A stretch of 64,000 nucleotides of DNA from JBBROS01 sp038229135 (GTDB taxonomy: Bacteria; Pseudomonadota; Alphaproteobacteria; Acetobacterales; Acetobacteraceae). The notes under the pieces are model-generated. The model saw only the letters and a program-made list of their open reading frames with translations. It was not told the DNA's origin and did no database searches. Below, piece after piece: positions 52,603 through 61,091 of the stretch (position 1 is the first letter of the stretch; each line of letters begins with the position of its first letter). The stretch covers positions 1-64,000 of the forward strand of contig JBBROS010000014.1 of the NCBI GenBank assembly GCA_038229135.1, written 5' to 3'. The translations under genes were made by a program, and so were the position numbers.

Positions 52603-52630
52603 CCCCGGGCCGGCGAGAGCCGACCCGGGG
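52603..52630 (+). terminator. Stem-loop between pstS and pstC
   Basis: CCCCGGG-C-CGGC, GAGA, GCCG-A-CCCGGGG pairs over 11 positions around one mismatch. With no T-tract and a downstream pst operon, it more likely attenuates or protects the pstS mRNA than ends transcription fully. Confidence 0.5.
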
Positions 52631-52658
52631 TTCCATCCATGCTGTCCAGGAGCGCCCG

Positions 52659-53636
52659 TTGTCCCAGGCCGTCGTAGGCGTCCGTGCCCCCGCCCCGAAC
52701 GTGAAGCGTGCCGGCGTGGGCCGCTCACCGGGGGATGCGATCTTCTCGGCGGTGGCGCATGCCTCCGGGGTGCTCGTGCTCCTGCTGCTCGGCGGCATCA
52801 TCGTGGAGCTGTTCATCGGCGGGCTGCCGGCGTTCCGTGCCTTCGGCGCCGGGTTCCTGACGAGTGCCAATTGGGACCCGGTGCAGGAGATCTTCGGCGG
52901 CGCTGTGTCCATCTACGGCACGATCGTGTCGGCGGTGCTGGCGCTCGTCTTCGCCGTGCCCGTCGCGTTCGGGATCGCGTTCTTCCTCACCGAGCTCGCG
53001 CCGCAATGGGTGCGGCGGCCGGTGGGCACCGCGATCGAGCTGCTGGCGGCGGTGCCGTCCATCATCTACGGCATGTGGGGCTTCTTCGTCGTGGTGCCCG
53101 TGATGAGCCAGTACGTGCAGCCCTGGGCGATCGACACGATCGGGGAGCTGCCGGGCGTCGGCTGGCTGTTCCAGGGGCCGCCCTTCGGGACCGGTATCCT
53201 GACGGCGGCGATGATCCTGGCCATCATGATCATCCCGTTCGTGGCTGCGACCATGCGGGACGTGTTCATGACGGTCCCGCCCGTCTTCAAGGAATCGGCC
53301 TATGGCGTGGGCTGCACGACGTGGGAGGTGATGCGCTCGATCGTGCTTCCTTACACGCGGGTGTCGGTCGTGGGTGGCATCATGCTCGGGCTCGGCCGTG
53401 CGCTGGGCGAGACGATGGCGGTCACGTTCGTGATCGGGAACACGAACCGCATCAGTTCGAGCCTGTTCGGGCCGGGTAACACGATCGCGTCCCTGGTTGC
53501 GCTCGAGTTCCCGGAGAGCCCGGCCGGGAGCCTGAAATTGTCCGCCTTGCTGGCACTCGGCTTCGTCCTGTTCGTGATCTCGTTCATCGTGCTCGCCATA
53601 TCGCGAGCGATGCTGCGGCCGAGGCTCAAGTCATGA
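52659..53636 (+). CDS. pstC: Phosphate ABC transporter permease PstC
   Basis: A 325-residue inner-membrane permease of the Pst system with six hydrophobic segments. FGIAFFLTELAPQWVRRPVG, the conserved AAVPSIIYGMWGFFVVVP segment and the LPYTRVSVVGGIMLGLGRALGETMAVTFVIGN coupling/EAA-like loop are typical. The start is a TTG with AGGAG upstream. It overlaps pstA by four bases (ATGA). Confidence 0.95.
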   Translation: MSQAVVGVRAPAPNVKRAGVGRSPGDAIFSAVAHASGVLVLLLLGGIIVELFIGGLPAFRAFGAGFLTSANWDPVQEIFGGAVSIYGTIVSAVLALVFAVPVAFGIAFFLTELAPQWVRRPVGTAIELLAAVPSIIYGMWGFFVVVPVMSQYVQPWAIDTIGELPGVGWLFQGPPFGTGILTAAMILAIMIIPFVAATMRDVFMTVPPVFKESAYGVGCTTWEVMRSIVLPYTRVSVVGGIMLGLGRALGETMAVTFVIGNTNRISSSLFGPGNTIASLVALEFPESPAGSLKLSALLALGFVLFVISFIVLAISRAMLRPRLKS

Positions 53637-54526
53637 GCATGACGGTTTCACCGCCCGGCCTGATGCACAAGGCGCGGGACGAGATGGTGGCGGAGGCGCT
53701 GAGCCGGCGGCGCAAGCGGTCCGACCGGGTGGTGAAGGTGCTGTGCTGGATCGCGACCGGGATCGGGCTCTTCTTCCTGGCCTCGATCCTGCTCACACTC
53801 GTCCTGCGCGGGGTGGGCGGCATCAGCCTGAACGTGATCACGGAGATGACGAAGCCGCCGGGGAGCAATGGCGGGCTGTTGAACGCGATCGTCGGCAGCG
53901 TCATCCAGACTGCGCTGGGCACGGCCATCGGGACGCCCATCGGGCTGATGGTCGGAACATACCTCAGCGAGTATGCGGCGGGCTCGCGGTTGGGCAACGC
54001 GGTGCGGTTCGTGTCGGACGTGCTGCTCTCGGCGCCCTCCATCCTCATCGGGCTGTTCTGCTACCAGGTGGTGGTGTCGCCGTTCGGGGGTTTCAGCGGC
54101 TGGGCCGGCTGCATCGCGCTGGCGATCATCGTGATCCCGATCGTGGTACGCACGACGGAGGACATGTTGAGGCTGATCCCGACGGCGCTGCGTGAGGCGG
54201 CGGTGGCGCTGGGGGCGCCGAAATGGAAGGCGATCGTGTTCGTGTGCTACCGCGCGGCGCTGGACGGCATCCTTACGGGCGTGCTGCTGGCCATTGCGCG
54301 CGTCGCGGGCGAGACGGCGCCGCTGCTCTTCACGTCGCTCGGCAACCTCAACTGGTCGTTGAGCCTGAACCAGCCGATGAGCAGCCTGCCGGTGACGATC
54401 TACCAATATGCGGGCGCGGCGTTCGCCGATTGGGTGCAGCTCGCCTGGGTCGGCGCACTCATCATCACCATGGGCGTGCTCGCCATCAACGTCGCGGCGC
54501 GCGTCGCGCTGCGCAAGCGGAGCTAG
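53633..54526 (+). CDS. pstA: Phosphate ABC transporter permease PstA
   Basis: The second Pst permease, 297 residues. SPPGLMHKARDE starts a cytosolic lead-in, followed by six hydrophobic segments. The conserved APSILIGLFCYQVVVSPFGGF and ALREAAVALGAPKWKAIVFVCYRAALDGILTGVLLAIARVAGETAPLLFT-type EAA loop are seen in part. It forms the channel with PstC. Four-base ATGA overlap with pstC; pstB begins five bases after its stop. Confidence 0.95.
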   Translation: MSMTVSPPGLMHKARDEMVAEALSRRRKRSDRVVKVLCWIATGIGLFFLASILLTLVLRGVGGISLNVITEMTKPPGSNGGLLNAIVGSVIQTALGTAIGTPIGLMVGTYLSEYAAGSRLGNAVRFVSDVLLSAPSILIGLFCYQVVVSPFGGFSGWAGCIALAIIVIPIVVRTTEDMLRLIPTALREAAVALGAPKWKAIVFVCYRAALDGILTGVLLAIARVAGETAPLLFTSLGNLNWSLSLNQPMSSLPVTIYQYAGAAFADWVQLAWVGALIITMGVLAINVAARVALRKRS

Positions 54527-54531
54527 GGACG

Positions 54532-55374
54532 ATGTCGCAGGACGTGACGACGCCGCAGTTGGTGACCCAGGCCCGGCCGGAGGTTGCGGCGGCCCAGGCG
54601 CGCTCGACGGAGGCGCTGAACACGGCGCGCATCTCCATCCAGGGGCTCGACTTCTATTACGGTACGAACAAGGCGCTGAAAGGGATCGGGCTCGACCTGC
54701 CGGAGCGCCAGGTGACGGGCATGATCGGGCCCTCGGGCTGCGGCAAGTCCACGCTGCTGCGGGTGCTGAACAGGATGTACGATCTGTATCCGGGCCAGCG
54801 CGCCGAGGGGCGGGTGATGATGGACGGGACGAACCTGATCGACCCGGCGACCGACCTGAACGCGCTGCGGAGCCGGGTGGGCATGGTGTTCCAGAAGCCG
54901 ACGCCGTTCCCGATGACGATCTACGAGAACATCGCGTTCGGCGTGAAGCTGCACGAGAGGCTGAGCCGGGCCGAGATGGACGAGCGGGTGGAGTGGAGCC
55001 TGACCCGCGCCGCGCTGTGGGGCGAGGTGAAAGACCGGCTGACGACTTCTGCGACCGGGCTTTCGGGCGGGCAGCAGCAGCGGCTGTGCATCGCGCGGAC
55101 CATCGCGGTGCGGCCCGAGGTGATCCTGCTCGACGAGCCGACGAGTGCGCTCGACCCGATCAGCACGCTGAAGGTCGAGGAGCTGATCGACGAGCTGAAG
55201 CGCGATTTCACCATCGCGATCGTGACGCACAACATGCAGCAGGCTGCGCGGTGCGCGGACCAGGTGGCCTTCTTCTATCTGGGCGAGCTCGTCGAGGTGG
55301 GCGCGGCCGAGCAGATGTTCACCGCGCCGCGCGAGAAGCGCACCCAGGAATACATCACCGGCCGCTTCGGCTGA
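54532..55374 (+). CDS. pstB: Phosphate ABC transporter ATP-binding protein
   Basis: The 280-residue ATPase that drives PstCA and, in the family, also links the transporter to PhoU. It has Walker A GPSGCGKST, Q-loop MVFQKPTPFPM, signature LSGGQQQR, Walker B VILLDEPTSALDP, and the switch His in VTHNM. The first 30 residues are an extra polar stretch before the core. phoU begins 14 bases after its stop. Confidence 0.97.
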   Translation: MSQDVTTPQLVTQARPEVAAAQARSTEALNTARISIQGLDFYYGTNKALKGIGLDLPERQVTGMIGPSGCGKSTLLRVLNRMYDLYPGQRAEGRVMMDGTNLIDPATDLNALRSRVGMVFQKPTPFPMTIYENIAFGVKLHERLSRAEMDERVEWSLTRAALWGEVKDRLTTSATGLSGGQQQRLCIARTIAVRPEVILLDEPTSALDPISTLKVEELIDELKRDFTIAIVTHNMQQAARCADQVAFFYLGELVEVGAAEQMFTAPREKRTQEYITGRFG

Positions 55375-55388
55375 AGGGAACGCACAAC

Positions 55389-56114
55389 ATGTCCGGAGCG
55401 AGCCATATCGTGAAGAGCTACGGCCAGGAACTGCAGCAGCTGCGGGACCTGTTGGCCGAGATGGGCGGGCTGGTTGAAAGCCAGGTCGCGATGGCGACCG
55501 AGGCGATCGCGAAGAACGACAACGCGCTGGCCTTGCGCGCCGTGGAGCAGGACCCGGCGGTGGACGCGCTCGAGCGCCAGGCGGAGCAGTTCGTGATCCG
55601 GATGCTTGCGCTGCGGCAGCCGATGGCCAGCGACCTGCGGCAGATCGTTGCTGCGCTGAAGATCGCGTCCGCCCTGGAGCGGATTGGCGATTACGCGAAG
55701 AACGTGGCCAAGCGGAGCATCGTGCTTGGGCAGTTCGCGCTGCCGTTCAGCCTGACGGGCCTGGCTGCCATGGCGCGCCTGGTGCAGGAGAACCTGCGCC
55801 TCGTGATCGACGCCGTGGGCGAGAACGACGCCGAGAAGGCCAACCAGGTCTGGCGGAGCGACCAGGCCATCGACGACCTCTACAACTCGATCTTCCGGGA
55901 ATTGGTGACATACATGATGGAAGACGCGCGCAGCATCACGCCGTGCACCCACTTGCTGTTCATCGCCAAGAACCGGGAGCGCATCGGGGACCACGCGACG
56001 AACATCGCCGAGACGGTGCATTATGCGGTGACGGGGGTGCCGTTGCTGGATGAGCGGCCGAAGGGGGATGGTTCGGCCTATGCCGTGGTCCGACCCCAGA
56101 TGGGCGGGGAGTGA
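55389..56114 (+). CDS. phoU: Phosphate signalling complex accessory protein PhoU
   Basis: A 241-residue cytosolic two-domain helical bundle that relays transporter status to the Pho sensor kinase. The two repeated signature stretches (LERIGDYAKNVAKRS and RERIGDHATNIAETV) are the metal-binding motifs of the PhoU family. It lies directly after pstB in the normal order and precedes phoB. Confidence 0.96.
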   Translation: MSGASHIVKSYGQELQQLRDLLAEMGGLVESQVAMATEAIAKNDNALALRAVEQDPAVDALERQAEQFVIRMLALRQPMASDLRQIVAALKIASALERIGDYAKNVAKRSIVLGQFALPFSLTGLAAMARLVQENLRLVIDAVGENDAEKANQVWRSDQAIDDLYNSIFRELVTYMMEDARSITPCTHLLFIAKNRERIGDHATNIAETVHYAVTGVPLLDERPKGDGSAYAVVRPQMGGE

Positions 56115-56133
56115 CCGCGCCGTGGCGGGCGTG

Positions 56134-56838
56134 ATGTCGGGCGCATCCAAGCCCACCGTGCTGGTGGTGGAGGACGAGGCGGCATTGGCGACGATGCTGC
56201 GCTACAACCTGGAGAAGCAGGGGTTCAAGGTGGACGAGGCCGTGGATGGCCAGGAGGCGCTGACGCGGATTGCGGAGGCGCAACCGGATATCGTGTTGCT
56301 GGACTGGATGCTGCCCGTGATGTCCGGCATCGAGGTATGCCGGCAGATCCGCAGGCGCCCGCAGACGCGGGACCTGCCGGTGATCATGGTGACGGCGCGG
56401 ACCGAGGATCAGGACGCGGTGCGCGGGCTGAACACCGGGGCCGACGATTACATCACCAAGCCGTTCAACATAGAGGCGCTGATCGCGCGTATGCGGGCGC
56501 TGCTGCGGCGCTCGGGCGCGGTGCCGGTGCGGGGGCAGCATGCGTTCCACGACATCGTCATGGATCTGACGGCGCATCGGGTGCAGCGGAACGGGCGGCC
56601 GATCCATCTTGGGCCGACGGAGTTCCGCCTGCTCGAGTTCCTGATGCAGCACCCGCGCCGGGTGTTCTCGCGGGAAGAACTGCTGAACAGCGTGTGGGGA
56701 CCGGACATCCACGTGGAGCCGCGGACGGTGGACGTGCACATAAGGCGCCTCCGCAAGAGCATCAACGGCGAGGGCGAGCTGGACGTGGTGCGGACGGTGC
56801 GGGCCGCGGGGTATGCGCTGGATACGGAGGCGGTTTAG
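56134..56838 (+). CDS. phoB: Phosphate regulon response regulator PhoB
   Basis: A 234-residue OmpR-type regulator. The receiver has the Glu-Asp acidic pocket (VVEDEAA), phospho-acceptor Asp in LLDWMLPVMSG and Lys in ITKPFN. The DNA-binding winged helix (LGPTEFRLLEFLMQHPRRVFSR, VDVHIRRLRKSIN) ends in GYALDTE. It should bind the Pho box at 51434-51462, forming an autoregulatory loop with pstS. An alternative GTG four codons upstream exists. phoR is not in the window; its usual place beside phoB is empty. Confidence 0.96.
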   Translation: MSGASKPTVLVVEDEAALATMLRYNLEKQGFKVDEAVDGQEALTRIAEAQPDIVLLDWMLPVMSGIEVCRQIRRRPQTRDLPVIMVTARTEDQDAVRGLNTGADDYITKPFNIEALIARMRALLRRSGAVPVRGQHAFHDIVMDLTAHRVQRNGRPIHLGPTEFRLLEFLMQHPRRVFSREELLNSVWGPDIHVEPRTVDVHIRRLRKSINGEGELDVVRTVRAAGYALDTEAV

Positions 56839-56904
56839 GTCCAAGGCCATGGCTCCGCCCTGGACCCGCTGGGCCTGAGGCACCAGGCCCCCGTCGGAGT
56901 ATGC

Positions 56905-56964
56905 CATTGCGAGCGTAGCGTGGCGCCGTGTGGTTCCGGGTTGCCACGGCTTCGGCTCGCGATG
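56905..56964. repeat. Palindromic repeat, copy 2 (shorter)
   Basis: CATTGCGAGC and GCTCGCGATG form the outer arms, and CGTGGCG / TTGCCACG the inner stem. It is located between the convergent phoB and DsrE-like genes. Same family as 43082-43163 and 63804-63900. Confidence 0.75.
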
Positions 56965-57007
56965 GCCGGGTGTCGGGGGTGATGCCTCGTTCTGATCGTG
57001 GATAGAT

Positions 57008-57394
57008 CTAGAGGGTGATCGACCGCGTCGTCGCTTCCAGAAAGGTCGGGATGCCGATGATCTCCACGTTTGGAAGGAGGTCGGCCTCGGCCAGGTTGGC
57101 GAGATGGATGGCGGCGTCGCAGGCGGTGAGGCGGATGCCGAGGTCCCTTGCGGCCTCGCGCAGTTCGTCGAGGCCGGCAAGTCCTCGGGCGCGGACCTGG
57201 TCGTCGCGGCGGCCGGGGTCGGTCGGCCGCCAGTCGAGCCGCAGGGCCTGTATTCCGTCATTGGTGGCGAACAGCATGACCCGGCGGCCCATTGAAGCGG
57301 CGGCGGTGGCGAGCATGAAGGCGTAGTGGGCGCGCTCATGGCCACCTGAGATGAGAAGGATCCCGAGAGTCTCGCCCCCGGATGCGCTAGCCAT
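57008..57394 (-). CDS. DsrE/DsrF-like family protein
   Basis: A 128-residue protein with the DsrE-type Rossmann-like fold: LLISGGHERAHYAFMLATAAASMG at the N-terminus, VMLFATNDGIQAL, and the conserved Cys in LTACDAAI near residue 92. Family members pass sulfane sulfur through this Cys (for example TusD or DsrE) or bind regulators. It overlaps the ThiF/MoeB-like gene by eight bases, suggesting a shared role in sulfur transfer, which is not proven. Confidence 0.75.
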   Translation of the reverse strand: MASASGGETLGILLISGGHERAHYAFMLATAAASMGRRVMLFATNDGIQALRLDWRPTDPGRRDDQVRARGLAGLDELREAARDLGIRLTACDAAIHLANLAEADLLPNVEIIGIPTFLEATTRSITL

Positions 57395-58148
57395 GGTGGG
57401 GGCAGGCCGGGTCCCGCGGGAGGCGGATGGTGCGGACCCGGGAGGAGAGTGCGTCCCACAGGAGCAGGCGGCCGGAGAGGGTTTCGCCGATGCCCATGAT
57501 TTCCTTGAGCGCCTCGGTGGCCTGAAGGGTGCCCATCACGCCCGTGACGGCGCCGAGGATGCCGGCCTCGCTGCAGCTGGGCATCAGGCCCGGCGGGGGC
57601 GGGGCGGGGTTGAGGCAGCGGTAGCAGGGGGCATCGGGGCTCGCATGGGGCTTGAAGGTGCCGAGCTGGCCGTCGAAGCGGAGCACGGCGGCGCTGACGA
57701 GGGTGCGCCGGGCGGCATGGCAGGCGTCGGCGACGAGGAAGCGGGTGTCGAAATTGTCCGTGCCGTCGCAAACCAGGTCGTAGGCCTCCACGAGGGCGCG
57801 CACGTTGGCGGCATCGAGGCGGAGCTCGTGCGGCACGATGGTCACGTGCGGGTTGATGGCGGTGGCGGCCTCGCCGGCGGAGGCGACCTTGGACTGGCCG
57901 ATGCGGGCGGTGGTGTGGGCCACCTGGCGCTGCAGGTTGGAGAGCTCGACGCGGTCGTCGTCGATGATGCCGATCGTGCCGACTCCGGCTGCGGCCAGGT
58001 AGAGCACGAGCGGCGAGCCGAGGCCTCCGGCGCCGACCACGAGGACGCGGGCGGCGCGGAGCTTCGCCTGGCCCTCGCCGCCCACCTCGGCCAGGAGGAT
58101 GTGGCGGGAGTAGCGGTCGATCTCGTCTTCCGTGAAGTCCAGGTCCAT
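57387..58148 (-). CDS. ThiF/MoeB-like adenylyltransferase (E1-like)
   Basis: A 253-residue E1-like enzyme that adenylates the C-terminal Gly of a sulfur carrier protein. It has the opening YSRHILLAEVGGEGQAKL, ATP-binding GAGGLGSP, the metal/nucleotide site IDDDRVELSNLQRQ, the catalytic region TDNFDTRFL, and the zinc pair CYRC. The second zinc pair reads CPHH rather than the usual CPxC, so His may replace one Cys. It could serve MoaD or ThiS; no carrier is nearby. Start chosen at MDLDFTEDE. Confidence 0.9.
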   Translation of the reverse strand: MDLDFTEDEIDRYSRHILLAEVGGEGQAKLRAARVLVVGAGGLGSPLVLYLAAAGVGTIGIIDDDRVELSNLQRQVAHTTARIGQSKVASAGEAATAINPHVTIVPHELRLDAANVRALVEAYDLVCDGTDNFDTRFLVADACHAARRTLVSAAVLRFDGQLGTFKPHASPDAPCYRCLNPAPPPPGLMPSCSEAGILGAVTGVMGTLQATEALKEIMGIGETLSGRLLLWDALSSRVRTIRLPRDPACPHHG

Positions 58149-58182
58149 GGGAGACACATGGGCGATCGGGAGACCTAAGGGA

Positions 58183-58863
58183 ATGGACGAGGGCGCATTG
58201 GTGCTGTTCAGCGGGGGGCAGGACAGCACGGCCTGCCTGGGCTGGGCGCTGGAGCGCTGGGGGCGGGTGGAGACGGTGGGGTATGCCTATGGGCAACGGC
58301 ATGCCGTGGAGCTCGCCTGCCGGCCGGGCGTGCGGGCGGCTTGTGCCGAGCTTCGGCCAGGGCGGCTGGGGGACGATCATCTGCTCGACCTGGCCGGGGC
58401 GTTCGCGGGCCTGGGGGCGACGGCGCTGACGGCCGAGGTCGCGATCGAGACCGGGCGGGATGGGCTTCCGACGACGTTCGTGCCGGGGCGGAACCTGATG
58501 TTCCTGGCCATGGCGGGGGCGCTGGCGTATCGGCGGGGCCTGCGGCACATCGTGGGCGGGATGTGCGAGACGGATTTCAGCGGCTATCCGGATTGCCGGG
58601 ACGACACGGTGAAGGCGATGCAGCTGGCACTGAACCTGGGGCTCGCCCGGTCGTTCGTGCTGCATACGCCGCTGATGTGGCTGGATAAGGCGGAGACCTG
58701 GGCGCTGGCGGCGCGGCTCGGGCTGCTGGAGACGACGGTGGAGCTGACGCATACCTGCTACAAGGGCGACAGGACCCATCGCCATGATTGGGGCTTTGGC
58801 TGCGGCGACTGCCCGGCCTGCCGCCTGCGCGCAGACGGCCATGCCAGGTTCATCGAAACATGA
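58183..58863 (+). CDS. queC: 7-cyano-7-deazaguanine synthase
   Basis: Converts 7-carboxy-7-deazaguanine to preQ0 with ATP and ammonia, in the queuosine pathway. The 226-residue product has the PP-loop LFSGGQDSTAC, the YGQRHAVEL segment and the zinc-binding Cys set near the end (CYKG, CGDCPACRLR). Length is standard. The start at MDEGALVLFSGGQDS is preferred, although its AAGG site is very close to the ATG; an alternative ATG lies 36 bases upstream and overlaps the divergent gene. Confidence 0.94.
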   Translation: MDEGALVLFSGGQDSTACLGWALERWGRVETVGYAYGQRHAVELACRPGVRAACAELRPGRLGDDHLLDLAGAFAGLGATALTAEVAIETGRDGLPTTFVPGRNLMFLAMAGALAYRRGLRHIVGGMCETDFSGYPDCRDDTVKAMQLALNLGLARSFVLHTPLMWLDKAETWALAARLGLLETTVELTHTCYKGDRTHRHDWGFGCGDCPACRLRADGHARFIET

Positions 58864-59507
58864 TGGATTGGCTGTCGCCGCTGATCGAGCGGTATGGGTA
58901 TGGGCTGGTCGGCGGTATCGTCTGCCTCGAGGCGATGGGCCTTCCCCTGCCCGGCGAGAGCCTGCTGATCGCCGCGGCGATCTATGCGGCGACGACGGGG
59001 GAGCTCTCGATCCAGCTGATCGTACTCTGCGCGGCGGTGGGTGCGGTCATGGGGGATAATTTCGGCTACCTGATCGGGCAGCGGCTGGGCCGGCCGGCGC
59101 TCGAGCGGTATGGGCCGCGCATCGGGCTCACGGTGCCGCGGCAGCGGCTGGGACGATACCTGTTCTTCCGTTACGGCGGCGTGGTGGTGTTCTTCGGGCG
59201 GTTCATCGCATTCCTGCGGACGTTCGCGGCGCTGCTGGCCGGGACGAACCGCATGGAGTGGGGGCGGTTTCTCGTGTGGAACGCGCTGGGCGGCATCGGT
59301 TGGACCAGCCTGTATGGGTTCGGTGCCTACGTGCTGGGCAAACAGGCGGAGAACGTGGCCGGGCCGTTCGCGTGGGTGATCGGTGGGGGTGCGTTGGTGG
59401 TGGCGGTGGGGGTGGTCTGGTTCCTCAAGCACAACGAGCATCGGCTGATCCAGCGGGCGGAGGAGGCCATGGCGGAGCACGAGGCACGGACGGGGGAGCG
59501 GGTTTAG
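58860..59507 (+). CDS. DedA family membrane protein
   Basis: A 215-residue SNARE-associated/DedA protein with about five hydrophobic segments. It has the typical LEAMGLPLPGESLLIAAAIYA and FGRFIAFLRTFAALLAGTNRM motifs, and GAVMGDNFGYLIGQRLGRP between. DedA proteins act as lipid flippase-like proteins needed for undecaprenyl-phosphate recycling and proton homeostasis in other bacteria. Two Met codons (58860, 58863) overlap the queC stop, so it is coupled to queC. Confidence 0.92.
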   Translation: MMDWLSPLIERYGYGLVGGIVCLEAMGLPLPGESLLIAAAIYAATTGELSIQLIVLCAAVGAVMGDNFGYLIGQRLGRPALERYGPRIGLTVPRQRLGRYLFFRYGGVVVFFGRFIAFLRTFAALLAGTNRMEWGRFLVWNALGGIGWTSLYGFGAYVLGKQAENVAGPFAWVIGGGALVVAVGVVWFLKHNEHRLIQRAEEAMAEHEARTGERV

Positions 59508-59545
59508 CGCTCGCGCCGCGATGACGACGGTCGACCTGCGGCCCT

Positions 59546-60046
59546 TCACCTGCAGCGGGGTACGCCCAGTAGGGGCTCCGGGTCGATGGCCTGGCCATCC
59601 TGGAATACGGCGAAGAAGACGTGGGTGCCGTAGGTGACGCCGGTGCGGGCCACGTGGCCGAGCGGATCGCCGGTGCGGATGGTGCGCTGGCCCTCGGCGA
59701 TGGCGGGTACGAGGTTGCCGAGATGGGCGTAGAGGGTTCGGCGGCCGCCCTCGTGCACAAGGTGGACCGTGACGCCGCCGAGGCCCTGGCGCTTGATGGC
59801 GAGGATGGTGCCGGGTGCCGCGGCGCGGACGAGGGCGCCGGCCGGGGCGGGAAGGTCCACGCCGTTGTGGAACGCGGCCGGCGCGTTGGGCCCTATGGCC
59901 CGGCGGGGGCCATACGGTGAGGAGATGCAGGCCGGGCTGACGGGCGGGGCGAGCTCGGCGGCCTGGGCCTGGGGCTGGGCCTGGGCCTGGGCCTGGGCCT
60001 GGAGCGCGAGCGCGAGTGCCAGGAGTGCGAGGGCGGTTCGGGGCAT
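59546..60046 (-). CDS. Degenerate M23 (LytM-like) domain protein
   Basis: A 166-residue secreted protein with a signal peptide and an AlaGln-rich spacer (QAQAQAQAQPQAQA). The M23 fold is visible: His60/Asp64 (AFHNGVDLP) and His108 (LYAHLG). The final HxH motif reads His142-Val-Phe144, so the second His, a zinc ligand in LytM, is missing. It is thus likely non-catalytic and may act as an amidase activator in the manner of EnvC/NlpD, which is inference. Strong GAGGAG ribosome-binding site. Confidence 0.8.
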   Translation of the reverse strand: MPRTALALLALALALQAQAQAQAQPQAQAAELAPPVSPACISSPYGPRRAIGPNAPAAFHNGVDLPAPAGALVRAAAPGTILAIKRQGLGGVTVHLVHEGGRRTLYAHLGNLVPAIAEGQRTIRTGDPLGHVARTGVTYGTHVFFAVFQDGQAIDPEPLLGVPRCR

Positions 60047-60175
60047 TGGTGCTCCTCTATGCCAGCTGTCCTTGCGGCTCCCCTTCTTCCAGCCTCTGCC
60101 GCGTGGGGAAGGTGAAGCGGTGCTCCCTTGGCCGTGAGGCTTGCGGTGGTGCGGCATGGTCCATAGCATCTTTGG

Positions 60176-61090
60176 ATGTGGCGTTTCCTCCTGCGGCGGG
60201 CGGTCCTGGCGGTGCTGGTGTGCGGCACCGTGCTCGTGCTGAGCTTTTCGCTGACACGCGTGGCCGGGGACCCGGCTTTGGCGGTGGCCGGGCCGCAGGC
60301 GAGTGCGGCGGACATCCAGGCCATCCGGGTGGCATATGGGCTGGACCGGCCGCTGCCGACGCAGTTCTTCGACTGGGTGGGCAAGGCGGCGCGAGGCGAC
60401 CTCGGGCGGAGCTACCTGTTCCGGGAGCCGGTGGCGAACCTGGTTCGGGACCGGCTGCCCGTCACGCTTACCTTGGGGCTGGTGGGGCTTGCTTTCGCGC
60501 TGGTGATCGCCCTGCCGCTCGGCATCGTGGCGGCGCTGAACGAGGGGCGGCCGTTGGACCGGGTGGTGACCTTGGTGGCGCTGCTGGGGCAGGCGCTGCC
60601 GAGCTTCTGGTTGGGGCTGATGCTGATCATCCTGTTCGGGCTGCGGCTGCAATGGCTGCCGATCGCGGGGGTGGAGGACTGGACCGGGTTCATCCTGCCC
60701 GGCCTCGTGCTGAGCTTCTCCGCCATCCCGGCGCTGCTGCGGCTGACGCGGTCGGGGATGATCGATGCCATGGCCAGCGATTACATCCGGACGGCCCGGG
60801 CCGGGGGGCTGAGCCGGGCGAGCATCGTGTGCAAGCATGCGGCGCGGAATGCGGCGATGCCGGTGGTGGCGATCGCGGCGGTGCAGCTCGGGTTCATGCT
60901 GGGCGGGTCGATCGTGATCGAGACGGTGTTCAACCTGCCGGGCGTGGGCTACCTGGCCTGGGAGAGTGTCAGCAAGAACGACTTCCCGGTGGTGCAGGCC
61001 GTCGTGCTGCTGCTGGCGCTGATCTATATCGGGCTGACCCTGGGGGCGGACATGCTGAACGCGCTGCTCGACCCGCGGCTGCGCGCCTAG
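60176..61090 (+). CDS. Dipeptide/oligopeptide ABC transporter permease (DppB type)
   Basis: A 304-residue inner-membrane permease with six hydrophobic segments. The N-terminus (RFLLRRAVLAVLVCGTVLVLSF) and the conserved ALPSFWLGLMLIILFG and EAA-type loop (ARAGGLSRASIVCKHAARNA) match the DppB/OppB/NikB group. It starts a four-gene transporter operon. No binding-protein gene is in the window, so the substrate could be peptide, opine or metal-chelate. Confidence 0.92.
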   Translation: MWRFLLRRAVLAVLVCGTVLVLSFSLTRVAGDPALAVAGPQASAADIQAIRVAYGLDRPLPTQFFDWVGKAARGDLGRSYLFREPVANLVRDRLPVTLTLGLVGLAFALVIALPLGIVAALNEGRPLDRVVTLVALLGQALPSFWLGLMLIILFGLRLQWLPIAGVEDWTGFILPGLVLSFSAIPALLRLTRSGMIDAMASDYIRTARAGGLSRASIVCKHAARNAAMPVVAIAAVQLGFMLGGSIVIETVFNLPGVGYLAWESVSKNDFPVVQAVVLLLALIYIGLTLGADMLNALLDPRLRA

Positions 61091-61091
61091 C

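Noticed and set aside
55960..58842. A 960-codon minus-strand open frame
   Set aside because: It crosses phoB, the convergent palindrome and the E1-like gene in antisense, with no family features; a high-GC artefact.
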